From contig JAUHWL010000002.1 of the NCBI GenBank assembly GCA_030424545.1, positions 248,001-312,000 of the forward strand: 64,000 nt of DNA, read 5' to 3'. This DNA comes from Bacteroidia bacterium. GTDB lineage: Bacteria; Bacteroidota; Bacteroidia; Flavobacteriales; Schleiferiaceae. The notes under the pieces are model-generated. The model saw only the letters and a list, made by a program, of their open reading frames with translations, was not told the DNA's origin and did not search any database. A program made the position numbers and the translations under genes. This document shows positions 26,376 through 34,628 of this stretch, in pieces; position 1 is the first letter of the stretch, and every line of letters begins with the position of its first letter.

Positions 26376-27383
26376 ATGAAGCATTTTATAAAATATTTTA
26401 CATGCATTGTAATCTTCTCGCTTATGTCGAGTTGTTCTGTTGTAAAACCAATTACAACTAAAATTGATTGTGATGACAGCTATGCTATTTCCTCTGGAGA
26501 AGTTGATTATAGTTATAATGAACTGGAAGTAAGTAAAATGCAAAACAAAACCTCGGGATTCATAAATGGGGCTGTAGTTGATGAAGCCAAACAAGGAATT
26601 GAATTTACCAATCTTGTATTATATCAAGCGGGAATGGTAAAATCGAATACAAATTCAGGTGATAATGGTTTCTTTAAATTGGAAAATATTCCAGTAGGCA
26701 CATATGATTTAAATGTGACAAGTCTCGGATACAGAACTTTGTGCATAGAAGGATTGCTTGTAAAGGGTGGGCAGGAGTTGCAAATTGGACCTATTGTTTT
26801 GAAAGAAGAACCGCAACTACTACACAAACCAATTATTTACCTGTACCCCGAGAGTAAGCAAAAAATTGAGATTTCACTTGATTATGATGGAGAAATAACG
26901 CACTCATACCCGAAATATGAAAACGGTTGGAGAATTGAAGCATACCCAGATGGAACCCTTATCGATCAAAACAACAAAGAGTATTATGCCTTGTATTGGG
27001 AAGGAAAGCCCAATGAGCCTTATTCTATAGAATCTGGAAATGTAGTTTCTGGAAATCAGCCCATAGAATTTTTAGAAAATGCACTTCATGAATTGGGACT
27101 AAATAGGAAGGAGGCTAATGAGTTTATCATTTACTGGTTACCAAAGCTTGAAAACAATTCTTACAATTTACTTCATTTTTCGACCAAGGAGTACGAAGAA
27201 AAGGCCAAAATGAAAGTCATTCCAGAACCTGAAACCATGATTAGGCTGATGATGATTTATACACCTTTAAGACATCCCATTAAAATAAAACAACAGAACC
27301 TTGAGGAACTAAAAAAAGAGCGAAAAGGATTCACCGTTGTAGAATGGGTTGGTTATTTATTACCCGAGTACGATGGGCTCTAA
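26376..27383 (+). CDS. Lipoprotein with carboxypeptidase-like regulatory domain
   Basis: 335 residues. Lipobox LMSSC gives a lipidated Cys near residue 21. Residues about 60-130 form a CarboxypepD_reg-like beta-sandwich (GFINGAVVDEAKQGIEFTNL, GFFKLENIPVGTYDLNVTSLGY). The rest is a separate domain with KPIIYLYPES, SYPKYENGWRIEAYPDGTL and YYALYWEGKP, a combination I have met in uncharacterised bacterial surface proteins but cannot name. It ends without a T9SS tail. Likely on the outer face of the outer membrane or in the periplasm. Confidence 0.7.
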   Translation: MKHFIKYFTCIVIFSLMSSCSVVKPITTKIDCDDSYAISSGEVDYSYNELEVSKMQNKTSGFINGAVVDEAKQGIEFTNLVLYQAGMVKSNTNSGDNGFFKLENIPVGTYDLNVTSLGYRTLCIEGLLVKGGQELQIGPIVLKEEPQLLHKPIIYLYPESKQKIEISLDYDGEITHSYPKYENGWRIEAYPDGTLIDQNNKEYYALYWEGKPNEPYSIESGNVVSGNQPIEFLENALHELGLNRKEANEFIIYWLPKLENNSYNLLHFSTKEYEEKAKMKVIPEPETMIRLMMIYTPLRHPIKIKQQNLEELKKERKGFTVVEWVGYLLPEYDGL

Positions 27384-27652
27384 TGATCTGTGTTTAACCC
27401 GCAATAAAACCAACATTTCGTTTTAAGCGTAGCAATAATAAATAAATTTAGCAGCAAGGTTTTTGAGGCCAAACCAACAAAATTGTAATAAGATTACAGA
27501 GTAAAAGGACCATTCTACGAACGAGTTTTTTAAACTTTCTAGACCAGATTGGGATTAAGGCAAGGGTGTTTTGGTATCAATACTTCAATAATTTAAAAAG
27601 TTGGAATTCTCAACACCGCTATTATCTTTAGGGGCATTCATTACCTCCAACT

Positions 27653-28108
27653 ATGGAACCATATAAAATTACTCTTCTTTCGCTGTCGGCTCTTTTTGCG
27701 GTTTATAAAACGTTCAAAACATCAAACCGTTTAGCAAATTCAATTGCCATATTGCAAGTAGCAAGTGTTGCGTTTATCCTGCTTGGTAACAGTCAGCTTC
27801 AAATGCTAGCTTTTTATATGTTGTTTGTTAGTTTGATTTTAGGGACAATTTACGCGAGTAAAAGTAAGGTTATGTCAATGCGTGTTGTGCTTTTATTGGT
27901 TGTTGTTCCACTATTTGCTTTGTATTTATTTAAGGCGTTCCACCTACAAGGCATTTTTATGCTGGGTTATTCTGTTTTGCTTTCTTTCGGAGCATTCGTG
28001 TATGCTGCTGTAAAACAAAAGGAGTTTAAGGATGAGATTGGTTTTTTAGCCATTATGGGAACAGAGAGCTTTATTAGAATAATGGATTTGTTTATTAAAA
28101 GCACCTAA
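27653..28108 (+). CDS. Small polytopic membrane protein
   Basis: 151 residues with about five membrane helices (SLSALFAVYKTF, IAILQVASVAFILLG, MLAFYMLFVSLILG, VVLLLVVVPLFALYLF, GYSVLLSFGAFVYAA) and little outside the membrane. Function not recognised. It stands alone in the accessory block; the 270 bases upstream hold no other gene. Confidence 0.6.
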   Translation: MEPYKITLLSLSALFAVYKTFKTSNRLANSIAILQVASVAFILLGNSQLQMLAFYMLFVSLILGTIYASKSKVMSMRVVLLLVVVPLFALYLFKAFHLQGIFMLGYSVLLSFGAFVYAAVKQKEFKDEIGFLAIMGTESFIRIMDLFIKST

Positions 28109-28168
28109 CATTAAATAATTACCCATGATAGCGTTATTGAAAACCAACAAAAAGGCGAGATAAACTTG

Positions 28169-29009
28169 ATGGCTAGATTTTATATTTCAATTTTAGCATT
28201 TTTCTTCTTTTCTATTGCCGATAATAAGATGAGCACAGAAAAGTTTTGTTTTAACAAAAAAAAAACAAGAAAAAATAGTTTTAGAGTTTCAGTCTATTTT
28301 GGACTCGGCCAATCTCATCGGATCAATATTAATCTATGACTTGGATGCTAATCAATACTTTTCGAATGATTTTAAATGGGCAAGAAAAGGGCAGCTGCCA
28401 GCATCAACTTTTAAAATTGCTAATTCCATTATAGCGCTTGAATCTGGATTTGTTGAAAATGATAGTACACTTTTTGTTTGGAATGGAGAGAAAAGGAGGC
28501 TAAAGAGCTGGGAGCAAAATTTAGTGTTTAGAGATGCTTTTCAATTGTCTTGCGTACCGTGTTATCAGGAACTTGCTAGGAAAATAGGCGTGAAAAAGAT
28601 GAACTATTACCTGGATAAACTTAATTATGGAAATATGCAGGTTGGCGCGAACAATATTGATAGTTTCTGGCTAGAAGGAGATTCTCGAATTAATCAATTT
28701 CAACAAATCGACTTTTTAATAAGATTACAGCAGTCTGAATTGCCAATTTCTGAACACACAGAATTGGTAATAAAAAGAATGATGGTAATGGAAGATAAGG
28801 AAGGTTTTAAACTAAGAGGAAAAACGGGTTGGTCAATAAAAAATGGAAACAACAATGGTTGGTTTGTTGGATATATTGAGCGGGATGATAACACGTTTTT
28901 TTTTGCAACTAATATTGAGCCTAGAGAACAATTTGAAATGGATAAGTTTCCAATGATTAGAAAGGATGTAACCTTTAATGCGTGCCAGTTGATGAGAATA
29001 ATGGAATAA
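28169..29009 (+). CDS. Class D (OXA-type) beta-lactamase, N-terminus frameshifted
   Basis: Numbering from the TTG at 28299, the serine-hydrolase motifs are all present: STFK with the catalytic Ser36 and Lys39, SCV at 83-85, YGN at 110-112, FWLE with the Trp that stabilises the carboxylated lysine at 124, and KTG at 175-177. The domain lacks a proper start in its own frame (a stop lies at 28230). A signal-peptide sequence starting at ATG 28169 (ARFYISILAFFFFSIA) lies in another frame; removing one A from the A10 run at 28256-28265 joins the two into a normal 279-residue enzyme. So it is a recent pseudogene, a phase-variable gene, a slippage-decoded gene, or a base-call error. Confidence 0.85.
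28256..28265 (+). repeat. A10 homopolymer at the beta-lactamase frameshift
   Basis: Ten consecutive A between CAs, then CAAGAAAAAAT. With nine A the signal peptide frame continues into KKKQEKIVLEFQSIL and on to the lactamase domain; with ten it reaches a stop after about 20 codons. Homopolymers of this length are prone to replication and transcription slippage. Confidence 0.8.
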
Positions 29010-29125
29010 AGTTCGTCTCCTTCTTTAACTTTTAATATAGTTTTTATATGGTATTATTTATCATCGTTACGAATACCACGTTTTTTGGTTTAAAACGATT
29101 TAAAATCTAAGCAAGAAAAAGTATA

Positions 29126-29545
29126 ATGAACAAAAAAATGAAAGATATAATGAAGTTAGCCCGCGTTGAGCTCTTCATTATACCGGTTTTTATTTTCTTC
29201 AAGTATATCAGACCTACTGTTTTAAAAAGTCAAGCACCCCAATTTTTTAAAATTGCTCTGTATTCTCTACCAAATTTTTTTGAAGCTGTTATTGGTACAT
29301 TAACGCTAACGGGTGTTTTTTTATTGATAAATGATAAGTTGAATCATAAGCACCAAATAAGGCCAAGTTTTATATACTTAATTGCGGTATTGTTTACAGG
29401 AGGATATGTGTTTGCACAAGAGTTTAAGCTAATTCAAACCAGAACAAATATGACTTTTGATTTAAATGATGTTTATTTTTCTGCATTTGGTTTATTCATT
29501 GGCTATTGCATAGTATTAAATATAAAACCACGCATTTATTCCTAA
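29126..29545 (+). CDS. Small membrane protein of unknown function
   Basis: 139 residues with about four hydrophobic segments (VELFIIPVFIFFKYI, LTLTGVFLLIN, FIYLIAVLFTGGYVFA, VYFSAFGLFIGYCIVL). The last part, TFDLNDVYFSAFGLFIGY, is reminiscent of the end of VanZ-like proteins, but the match is weak. Family not assigned. A weak hairpin (TGGTATT/AATACCA at 29049-29078, followed by a T6 run) may separate it from the beta-lactamase. Confidence 0.6.
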   Translation: MNKKMKDIMKLARVELFIIPVFIFFKYIRPTVLKSQAPQFFKIALYSLPNFFEAVIGTLTLTGVFLLINDKLNHKHQIRPSFIYLIAVLFTGGYVFAQEFKLIQTRTNMTFDLNDVYFSAFGLFIGYCIVLNIKPRIYS

Positions 29546-29758
29546 CCTGTGTAAAGCCTAGTTATGCAATATATTCACTGCTTAATTTTTGGATTTTTTT
29601 GTAAAAATATATTTAGCTGGCCTTACCGTTTTTTTGGCAAAGTGTATATTTAAATCCAATGCGGACCTTTTACACGGAGGAACGTTAATTTAAGACAAGG
29701 CGAGTTGTATAAAACGTACTTGTAGATTTTAAGTAAACGAAGAAGAAAAAAAATAATT

Positions 29759-30070
29759 ATGATTGGTGTATCAATACTTTTTATCGTTCTCGGTATTTTA
29801 ATAAAACATGGAAAAATGTACTTTCTTATTGCTGGATATAATACCATGCCGAAGGAAGAAAAAGAAAAATACAATATTGAAGGAATAGCAACCGTCTTTC
29901 GGAATGTGATGTTCGGAATGGCAATTGTCATCCTTGCAGGGTATTGGATTGCCATTCTTACTGAAATGCCGAATATTGAAAACATTGCATTTTGGACTTC
30001 GATGATTATAGGGTTACCTTATTTATTAATTGAATCGAATTCTAAAAAATACAGAAAAAAGGAATCTTAA
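29759..30070 (+). CDS. DUF3784 membrane protein
   Basis: 103 residues, three membrane helices. The stretch LIAGYNTMPKEEKEKYN between helices 1 and 2 is the hallmark of DUF3784, a family of small membrane proteins of unknown function common in Firmicutes and Bacteroidota. Last gene of the accessory block; the next 150 bases up to tRNA-Phe hold a terminator only. Confidence 0.85.
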   Translation: MIGVSILFIVLGILIKHGKMYFLIAGYNTMPKEEKEKYNIEGIATVFRNVMFGMAIVILAGYWIAILTEMPNIENIAFWTSMIIGLPYLLIESNSKKYRKKES

Positions 30071-30177
30071 AGTCTACCTTTTGCCGTGCCCTGTTAGCCG
30101 AACCAGATGGATGATACAGGAAAAAAAAATAAGCACACGCAATTCCAAAAGCGATTGGTAGAAAAACTTTAAATCAT

Positions 30178-30219
30178 AAAAAAAGGGTAAACAATACTAA
30201 AATGTTTACCCTTTTTTTT
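30178..30219 (-). terminator. Terminator after tRNA-Phe, usable from both sides
   Basis: GGGTAAACA (30185-30193) and TGTTTACCC (30203-30211) form a 9-bp stem, extended by flanking A and T runs on each side. Read leftward it ends the tRNA-Phe transcript; read rightward it could end the DUF3784 transcript. Confidence 0.88.
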
Positions 30220-30220
30220 G

Positions 30221-30293
30221 TGGTACCTCCAGGAATCGAACCAGGGACACATGGATTTTCAGTCCATTGCTCTACCAACTGAGCTAAGGTACC
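30221..30293 (-). tRNA. tRNA-Phe (GAA)
   Basis: Complete 73-base cloverleaf on the minus strand: acceptor GGTACCT pairs with AGGTACC, D-arm contains AGCTCAGTTGGTAGAGC, anticodon loop CTGAAAA (anticodon GAA at 30258-30260), T-arm with GGTTCGATTCC, discriminator A. The CCA end is not encoded. The accessory block lies on its 3' side. Confidence 0.97.
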
Positions 30294-30313
30294 TTGCTTT
30301 TACAAAGCGGGCG

Positions 30314-30345
30314 CAAATGTAAATAAAAACAATCTACATGCGCAA
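30314..30345 (-). promoter_or_regulatory. Promoter of tRNA-Phe
   Basis: Minus strand TACATTTG at 30321-30314 and TTG at 30345-30343, 21 bases apart, the standard Bacteroidota arrangement. The start point would fall about 12 bases before the tRNA. Confidence 0.65.
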
Positions 30346-30381
30346 CCTATTTTATACACTTATTTTTAGATTTTTGAATTA

Positions 30382-31098
30382 ATGGAATTAGCAATAGATA
30401 TTGGCAATACACTTCTTAAACTTGGCGTTTTTAGTAATGGCGCGCTAAAACAAGTTTTAGTGCTTGAAGATGAAAAAGATAGCCGCATAGAGGAGTTGAT
30501 AGATGAATGGATACCAACAAAGGCCATTGTTTCTACAGTTTCTAAAAACGCAGAATATTTTGTAAATAAGTTTAATGATATTAACTGGGTAGTTTTAAAC
30601 CGGCAACTTAAGCTTCCTTTTATCAATAATTACAAAACGCCACAAACACTGGGTTTAGATAGGGTTGCTTTGGTAGCTGCAGCTGCAAGTTTTTATAAGG
30701 GCAAAAACGTGTTAGTAATAGATGCGGGTACTTGTGTAACGTATGATTTTTTAAATTCAGAAAACAAGTATTTAGGAGGTTCTATTTCTCCAGGTTTAGA
30801 GATGAGGTTGAAAAGCATGAATGCCTTTACATCAAAACTACCTTTGGTAGCGCTAAACCAAGAAGTAGAGTTAACAGCAAGTTCTACCGAGGAAAACCTT
30901 CAATCGGGTGCATTACACGGGCTAGTTGCCGAAATTGATGGTATGATTTTAAACTACAAATTGTTGCACAAAGATTTAATTGTTGTTTTATCTGGTGGAA
31001 ATACTAAAGTACTTGCGAGGCTCGTTAAAAGTGGCATCTTTGCACGTCAAAATTTTTTGCTAGAAGGATTACATGCAGTACTTACATTCAATACTTAA
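30382..31098 (+). CDS. coaX: Type III pantothenate kinase
   Basis: 238 residues. First step of coenzyme A synthesis, phosphorylating pantothenate. The ASKHA-fold motifs are visible: DIGNTLLKLGVF at the start, GLDRVALVAAA, VIDAGTCVTYDF and LGGSISPGLEMRLKSM. Type III enzymes are not inhibited by CoA and need a monovalent cation. First gene of a tight rightward operon to 35885; it overlaps the next gene by 26 bases. Confidence 0.95.
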   Translation: MELAIDIGNTLLKLGVFSNGALKQVLVLEDEKDSRIEELIDEWIPTKAIVSTVSKNAEYFVNKFNDINWVVLNRQLKLPFINNYKTPQTLGLDRVALVAAAASFYKGKNVLVIDAGTCVTYDFLNSENKYLGGSISPGLEMRLKSMNAFTSKLPLVALNQEVELTASSTEENLQSGALHGLVAEIDGMILNYKLLHKDLIVVLSGGNTKVLARLVKSGIFARQNFLLEGLHAVLTFNT

Positions 31099-32422
31099 AA
31101 AAGGAACAATTTTATTTATCTGTTTTACTTTAGGATGGGGCGTTGCAAAAGGTCAAGCTAATTCGGTATCGCCATTTACTGTATATGGATTAGGTGATTT
31201 AAGTGAGGGTTACTTTGCCCAAAATTTCGGCATTGGCGGTACATCAATTGGTGTAAGAGAGCCATTGTACATCAATATGGCAAACCCCGCGTCCTACACA
31301 GCACTAGATTTTACCACATTAGAAACGGCAATGTCATTTAAAGTTGTTGAACAAAGTATTGAATCAACAAATCAGAAGCTCAGAAATCAAAATGCTTATT
31401 TTAATTATTTTGCCTTAGGCTTTAAGATTAAAGATTGGTGGGGGATGTCTGTATCTGTATCGCCTTATTCGTTTGTTGGCTACAATATTTTCACAACAGA
31501 TAGTGTTGCAGATTTTGGAGATGTTCTATATGAATTTCAAGGAAAAGGAGGTATCAATCAAGCTGTTTTTGGCAACGGCTTTGAAATAGCAAAAAACCTC
31601 TCAGTTGGTATTAACATGCGCTATCTATTTGGCTCATATGATCGAAGTGAAGCTGTTCTTTTTTCTGATAAATCTTATTACAACGCCAAAAAGAAAACAT
31701 CAAACGGTGTAAGCTCATTTGCATTTGATTTTGGTTTGCAATATGAAAAGCACTTGAAAGAAAACAAAGTAGTTACGGTAGGTGCAACTTATGCAAATCA
31801 GATTGACTTAAATGCGCAACAAGATTTGCTGCAGTATACTTTTTTATATGGCAATACCGGAACAGAAAATATAATTGATACAGTAGATGCAAGCCTTGAT
31901 GTTAAAGGAAAAATAACCTTGCCCTCTAGGTATGGTGTTGGGTTAAGTTATGGTTATAAAAATCCAGATTGGTATGGTTACGCTTGGATGATTACCGGAG
32001 AGTTTAGCTCAACAAATTGGACACGATACAGCAATTTTGAAGGAAACAACGGTGGATTAAAAGACTCTTGGCGAGTAGCCTTTGGAGGCTTTATGGTGCC
32101 TCAGTATTCATTTGAAAAATTTAAAAGAGGAAAAACGTATTTCTCTAAAATAGAGTATAGAATTGGTGGCTTTTACGAAAACACTCAAGTTAAAATAGAA
32201 GATATAGGAGTAATTAATTATGGTGCAACAGCTGGTTTTGGTTTGCCTTTCCCATATAAAAATTTAGCGCAAGGAGAAAAAAAATACACAATGCTGAATC
32301 TTGGTATAGTTGTTGGAAATAAATGGAACGGAGAACCTGATCAGTTAAAAGAACGTTATGTGAATCTAATTTTCGGGATAACATTCGGAGATCAATGGTT
32401 TCAAAAATTTAAATACAGATAA
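31073..32422 (+). CDS. Outer-membrane beta-barrel protein, FadL-like fold
   Basis: 449 residues with a signal peptide (cleavage after AKGQA, about residue 28) and strand-rich sequence throughout: FTVYGLGDLSEGYFAQNFGIGG, YINMANPASYTALDF, NLGIVVGNKW, and a last strand LIFGITFGDQWFQKFKYR. The GIGG and NPASY stretches near the start resemble FadL/PorV-type barrels. Function unknown. It begins inside coaX and is 14 bases from the TPR gene; location upstream of lptC suggests a part in envelope biogenesis (inference). Confidence 0.8.
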   Translation: MQYLHSILKKGTILFICFTLGWGVAKGQANSVSPFTVYGLGDLSEGYFAQNFGIGGTSIGVREPLYINMANPASYTALDFTTLETAMSFKVVEQSIESTNQKLRNQNAYFNYFALGFKIKDWWGMSVSVSPYSFVGYNIFTTDSVADFGDVLYEFQGKGGINQAVFGNGFEIAKNLSVGINMRYLFGSYDRSEAVLFSDKSYYNAKKKTSNGVSSFAFDFGLQYEKHLKENKVVTVGATYANQIDLNAQQDLLQYTFLYGNTGTENIIDTVDASLDVKGKITLPSRYGVGLSYGYKNPDWYGYAWMITGEFSSTNWTRYSNFEGNNGGLKDSWRVAFGGFMVPQYSFEKFKRGKTYFSKIEYRIGGFYENTQVKIEDIGVINYGATAGFGLPFPYKNLAQGEKKYTMLNLGIVVGNKWNGEPDQLKERYVNLIFGITFGDQWFQKFKYR

Positions 32423-32436
32423 TAATTTAAGCAAAA

Positions 32437-33858
32437 ATGAAAAGAGTTTTTTTAATGGCAATTGCAGCAATTGCATCATTAACAGTAAACGCACAATCAG
32501 AAAAAGTCTGGGGTAAAACAGCTGCAGACAGTGTTAAATGTTGGGAGAATTACAATATAGCAGGTTCTTATTACAAGAATAAAAATTATGCTGAAGGCTA
32601 TGACGCATGGTATCAGTTGTACATTACTTGCCCAGGTGCCAAATCAAACACTTTTAAAATTGCACCAAAAATTATAGAGTCTAAAATAGATGCAGAAACT
32701 GATCCTGCCGTAAAAATGGAATTGGCAAAAGTGCTAATAGAACAATATGACCAACGTTTAGTGTATTTCCCAGAAAACGAAGGTTTTGTTAAAACGGAAA
32801 AAGCATCTAAGTATTTAAAATATTTTGAGGATAGCCTAGAAACAGGATATGCACTTTTTCAAGAAGCATTTGAGGCAGCGGGAGATGACATGTACCCGAG
32901 CCATTTAAACAGCTATTTTAATTCTGCCGTAAGAATGAAAAAGGCAGATAAAATAGATTTACCAACACTTTTGGCAGATTATAATTTCATTAATGATGCA
33001 CTTGATCATAACATTAATAAATACAACAATGAAATTATTGAGTTAGAAGCCAAAAAAGAAAATGGCGAATGTGATAGCAAATGCGAAAAGAGCATTGTGA
33101 GAAGCGAAAAGCTTTTAGATGGCTATGATAAAGTACAGAGCAACATTGAGAAAATGTTGGCACCAACTTTATCTTGCGAAAACTTATCTATTATTTATAA
33201 CGAAGAAAAGTTTGCAGAAAACTCTAAAGATGCAGCATGGTTAAGAACGGCTGCACGTATGCTAGAAAAAGAAAAGAAAGATGATGAAGGAAACGTTGCA
33301 GATTGTACAGACAATCCGGTTTACTTTAAAATTGCAGAAGAGCTATACAAATTAGAACCAAGCGCGCAAGCAGCAAGAAGTATGGCTAAATTGGCTTATA
33401 AGAAAAACGATTTAGGCACATCTTCTAAATATTATACAGAAGCTATTGGTTTAGAAGACGATTCTAGACGTAAAGCAAAAGACTATTTAACCGTAGCCGT
33501 AATTGAACAAAAAAGAGGAAACTTATCAGTGGCTAAAACAAATGCTTTAAAAGCAAGTAAGTTGCGCAAGAACTGGGGAGATCCGTATTTAGTTCTGGCT
33601 TCTATTTATGGTTCTGCAGCAGATGTTTGTGGAAGTAATGCAATTGAGAAAAAAGCTGTGTATTGGGCAGCTATAGATAAATTAAATTATGCCAAAAGCA
33701 TAGATCCGGAGTGTACCAATAAAGCAAACCAGCAAATTGCGGCCTATAAAAAAGCATTGCCAGAGTTAAGTACCGCTTTTGCCCTAGGAATTAAAGAAGG
33801 AGATAAAATAAACATCGGTTGTTGGATTAACGAAACGGTTGTTGTTAAGTTTTATTAA
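32437..33858 (+). CDS. Periplasmic TPR-repeat protein
   Basis: 473 residues. Signal peptide KRVFLMAIAAIASLTVNAQ, then helical repeats with TPR character (NYNIAGSYYKNKNYAEGYDAWYQLY near the start; YFKIAEELYKLEPSAQAARSMAKLAYKKNDLGTSSKYYTEAI and SVAKTNALKASKLRKNWGDPYLVLASIYG in the second half, given here in part). Four cysteine pairs are spread through it. It is a scaffold or assembly protein; partner unknown. The stop shares one base with the lptC start. Confidence 0.85.
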   Translation: MKRVFLMAIAAIASLTVNAQSEKVWGKTAADSVKCWENYNIAGSYYKNKNYAEGYDAWYQLYITCPGAKSNTFKIAPKIIESKIDAETDPAVKMELAKVLIEQYDQRLVYFPENEGFVKTEKASKYLKYFEDSLETGYALFQEAFEAAGDDMYPSHLNSYFNSAVRMKKADKIDLPTLLADYNFINDALDHNINKYNNEIIELEAKKENGECDSKCEKSIVRSEKLLDGYDKVQSNIEKMLAPTLSCENLSIIYNEEKFAENSKDAAWLRTAARMLEKEKKDDEGNVADCTDNPVYFKIAEELYKLEPSAQAARSMAKLAYKKNDLGTSSKYYTEAIGLEDDSRRKAKDYLTVAVIEQKRGNLSVAKTNALKASKLRKNWGDPYLVLASIYGSAADVCGSNAIEKKAVYWAAIDKLNYAKSIDPECTNKANQQIAAYKKALPELSTAFALGIKEGDKINIGCWINETVVVKFY

Positions 33859-34451
33859 TGAGACATCTTAAATATATAATCGCTGTTGCCTTTTTGGCAG
33901 CAGCGATTTTTTTATTTTCGGGCTGCACAAATTCTATTAAAGACATAGAAGAAGTTAGTGAAGAAGAAATTGAATTACCATTAAACGTTCAAAAAAATAT
34001 TGTTTACGAATATTCGGATTCTTCGTTTAAAAGATTAGAAATAACGGCTCCAGAAGTTTTAGATTTTAGCAATAGCGAGAAGCCTTTTATGGAATTTCCA
34101 CAAGGTATTGTTGTTACTTTTTTTAATAAATTAGGAAAGCCAGAAAGTAGTTTGAGGGCAAATTACGCCAAACGTTTTGTAGAAGACCAAAAATGGGAAG
34201 CTAGAGGAGATGTAGTTGTGATAAATGAAAAAGGAGAAAAGCTAAACACAGAACACTTAATTTGGGAAACCCAAAAAGAAATTATTTACTCAAATGTTTT
34301 TACTAAAATTACGGTTGGCGAAGAGGTGTTAATGGGTGACGGGTTTGAAGCAGACCAAAACTTTACATCCTATAAACTTTTAGGCAATATTAAAGGTGAG
34401 TTACAATTAGAAGAAAATACATTAGAAGATGAAAATGCTGAGAATAGTTGA
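33858..34451 (+). CDS. lptC: LPS export system periplasmic protein LptC
   Basis: 197 residues. Lipobox-like FLFSGC with Cys23, followed by the LptC beta-jellyroll (YEYSDSSFKRLEITAPEVLDF, VVTFFNKLGKPESSLRANYA, VVVINEKGEKLNTEHLIW). LptC hands lipopolysaccharide from the LptBFG transporter to LptA. Proteobacterial LptC keeps a membrane anchor; a lipoprotein form is usual in Bacteroidota. Its start overlaps the TPR stop by one base and its end overlaps the next gene by 23. Confidence 0.9.
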   Translation: MRHLKYIIAVAFLAAAIFLFSGCTNSIKDIEEVSEEEIELPLNVQKNIVYEYSDSSFKRLEITAPEVLDFSNSEKPFMEFPQGIVVTFFNKLGKPESSLRANYAKRFVEDQKWEARGDVVVINEKGEKLNTEHLIWETQKEIIYSNVFTKITVGEEVLMGDGFEADQNFTSYKLLGNIKGELQLEENTLEDENAENS

Positions 34452-34626
34452 GGTTGCATGGCTTTTTGTTGCTGCCATTTGTATATATGAGCTTGCAACA
34501 AAGTGGACAGAAAATGGCAACATGAGTTTTGTTTATTTAGGGTTTTTAGGTGTAGCCATTTTTATGTATTTCTTACGCAGACGTACCCGATTAAATTATC
34601 AAGATAAGAATAACACGAACCCGTAA
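34429..34626 (+). CDS. Small two-helix membrane protein
   Basis: 65 residues with two membrane helices (EVAWLFVAAICIYELA and VYLGFLGVAIFMYFLRRR) and a basic tail. It starts inside the lptC end in another frame (23-base overlap) and its stop is two bases before the CNNM-type gene, which supports it being real and translated with them. Family not recognised; possibly a small helper of the lipid-transport operon. Confidence 0.75.
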   Translation: MKMLRIVEVAWLFVAAICIYELATKWTENGNMSFVYLGFLGVAIFMYFLRRRTRLNYQDKNNTNP

Positions 34627-34628
34627 TA

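Noticed and set aside
24365-30177. A full integron cassette array
   Set aside because: Only one attC-like hairpin is present (25531-25583). The other junctions (26242-26375, 27384-27652, 28109-28168, 29010-29125, 29546-29758) hold short unrelated inverted repeats or none, with no paired GTTRRRY/RYYYAAC boxes, and there is no integrase.
24365-30293. Integrated mobile element at tRNA-Phe
   Set aside because: No recombinase, excisionase or mobility gene, and I found no second copy of the tRNA 3' end that would mark an attachment-site repeat.
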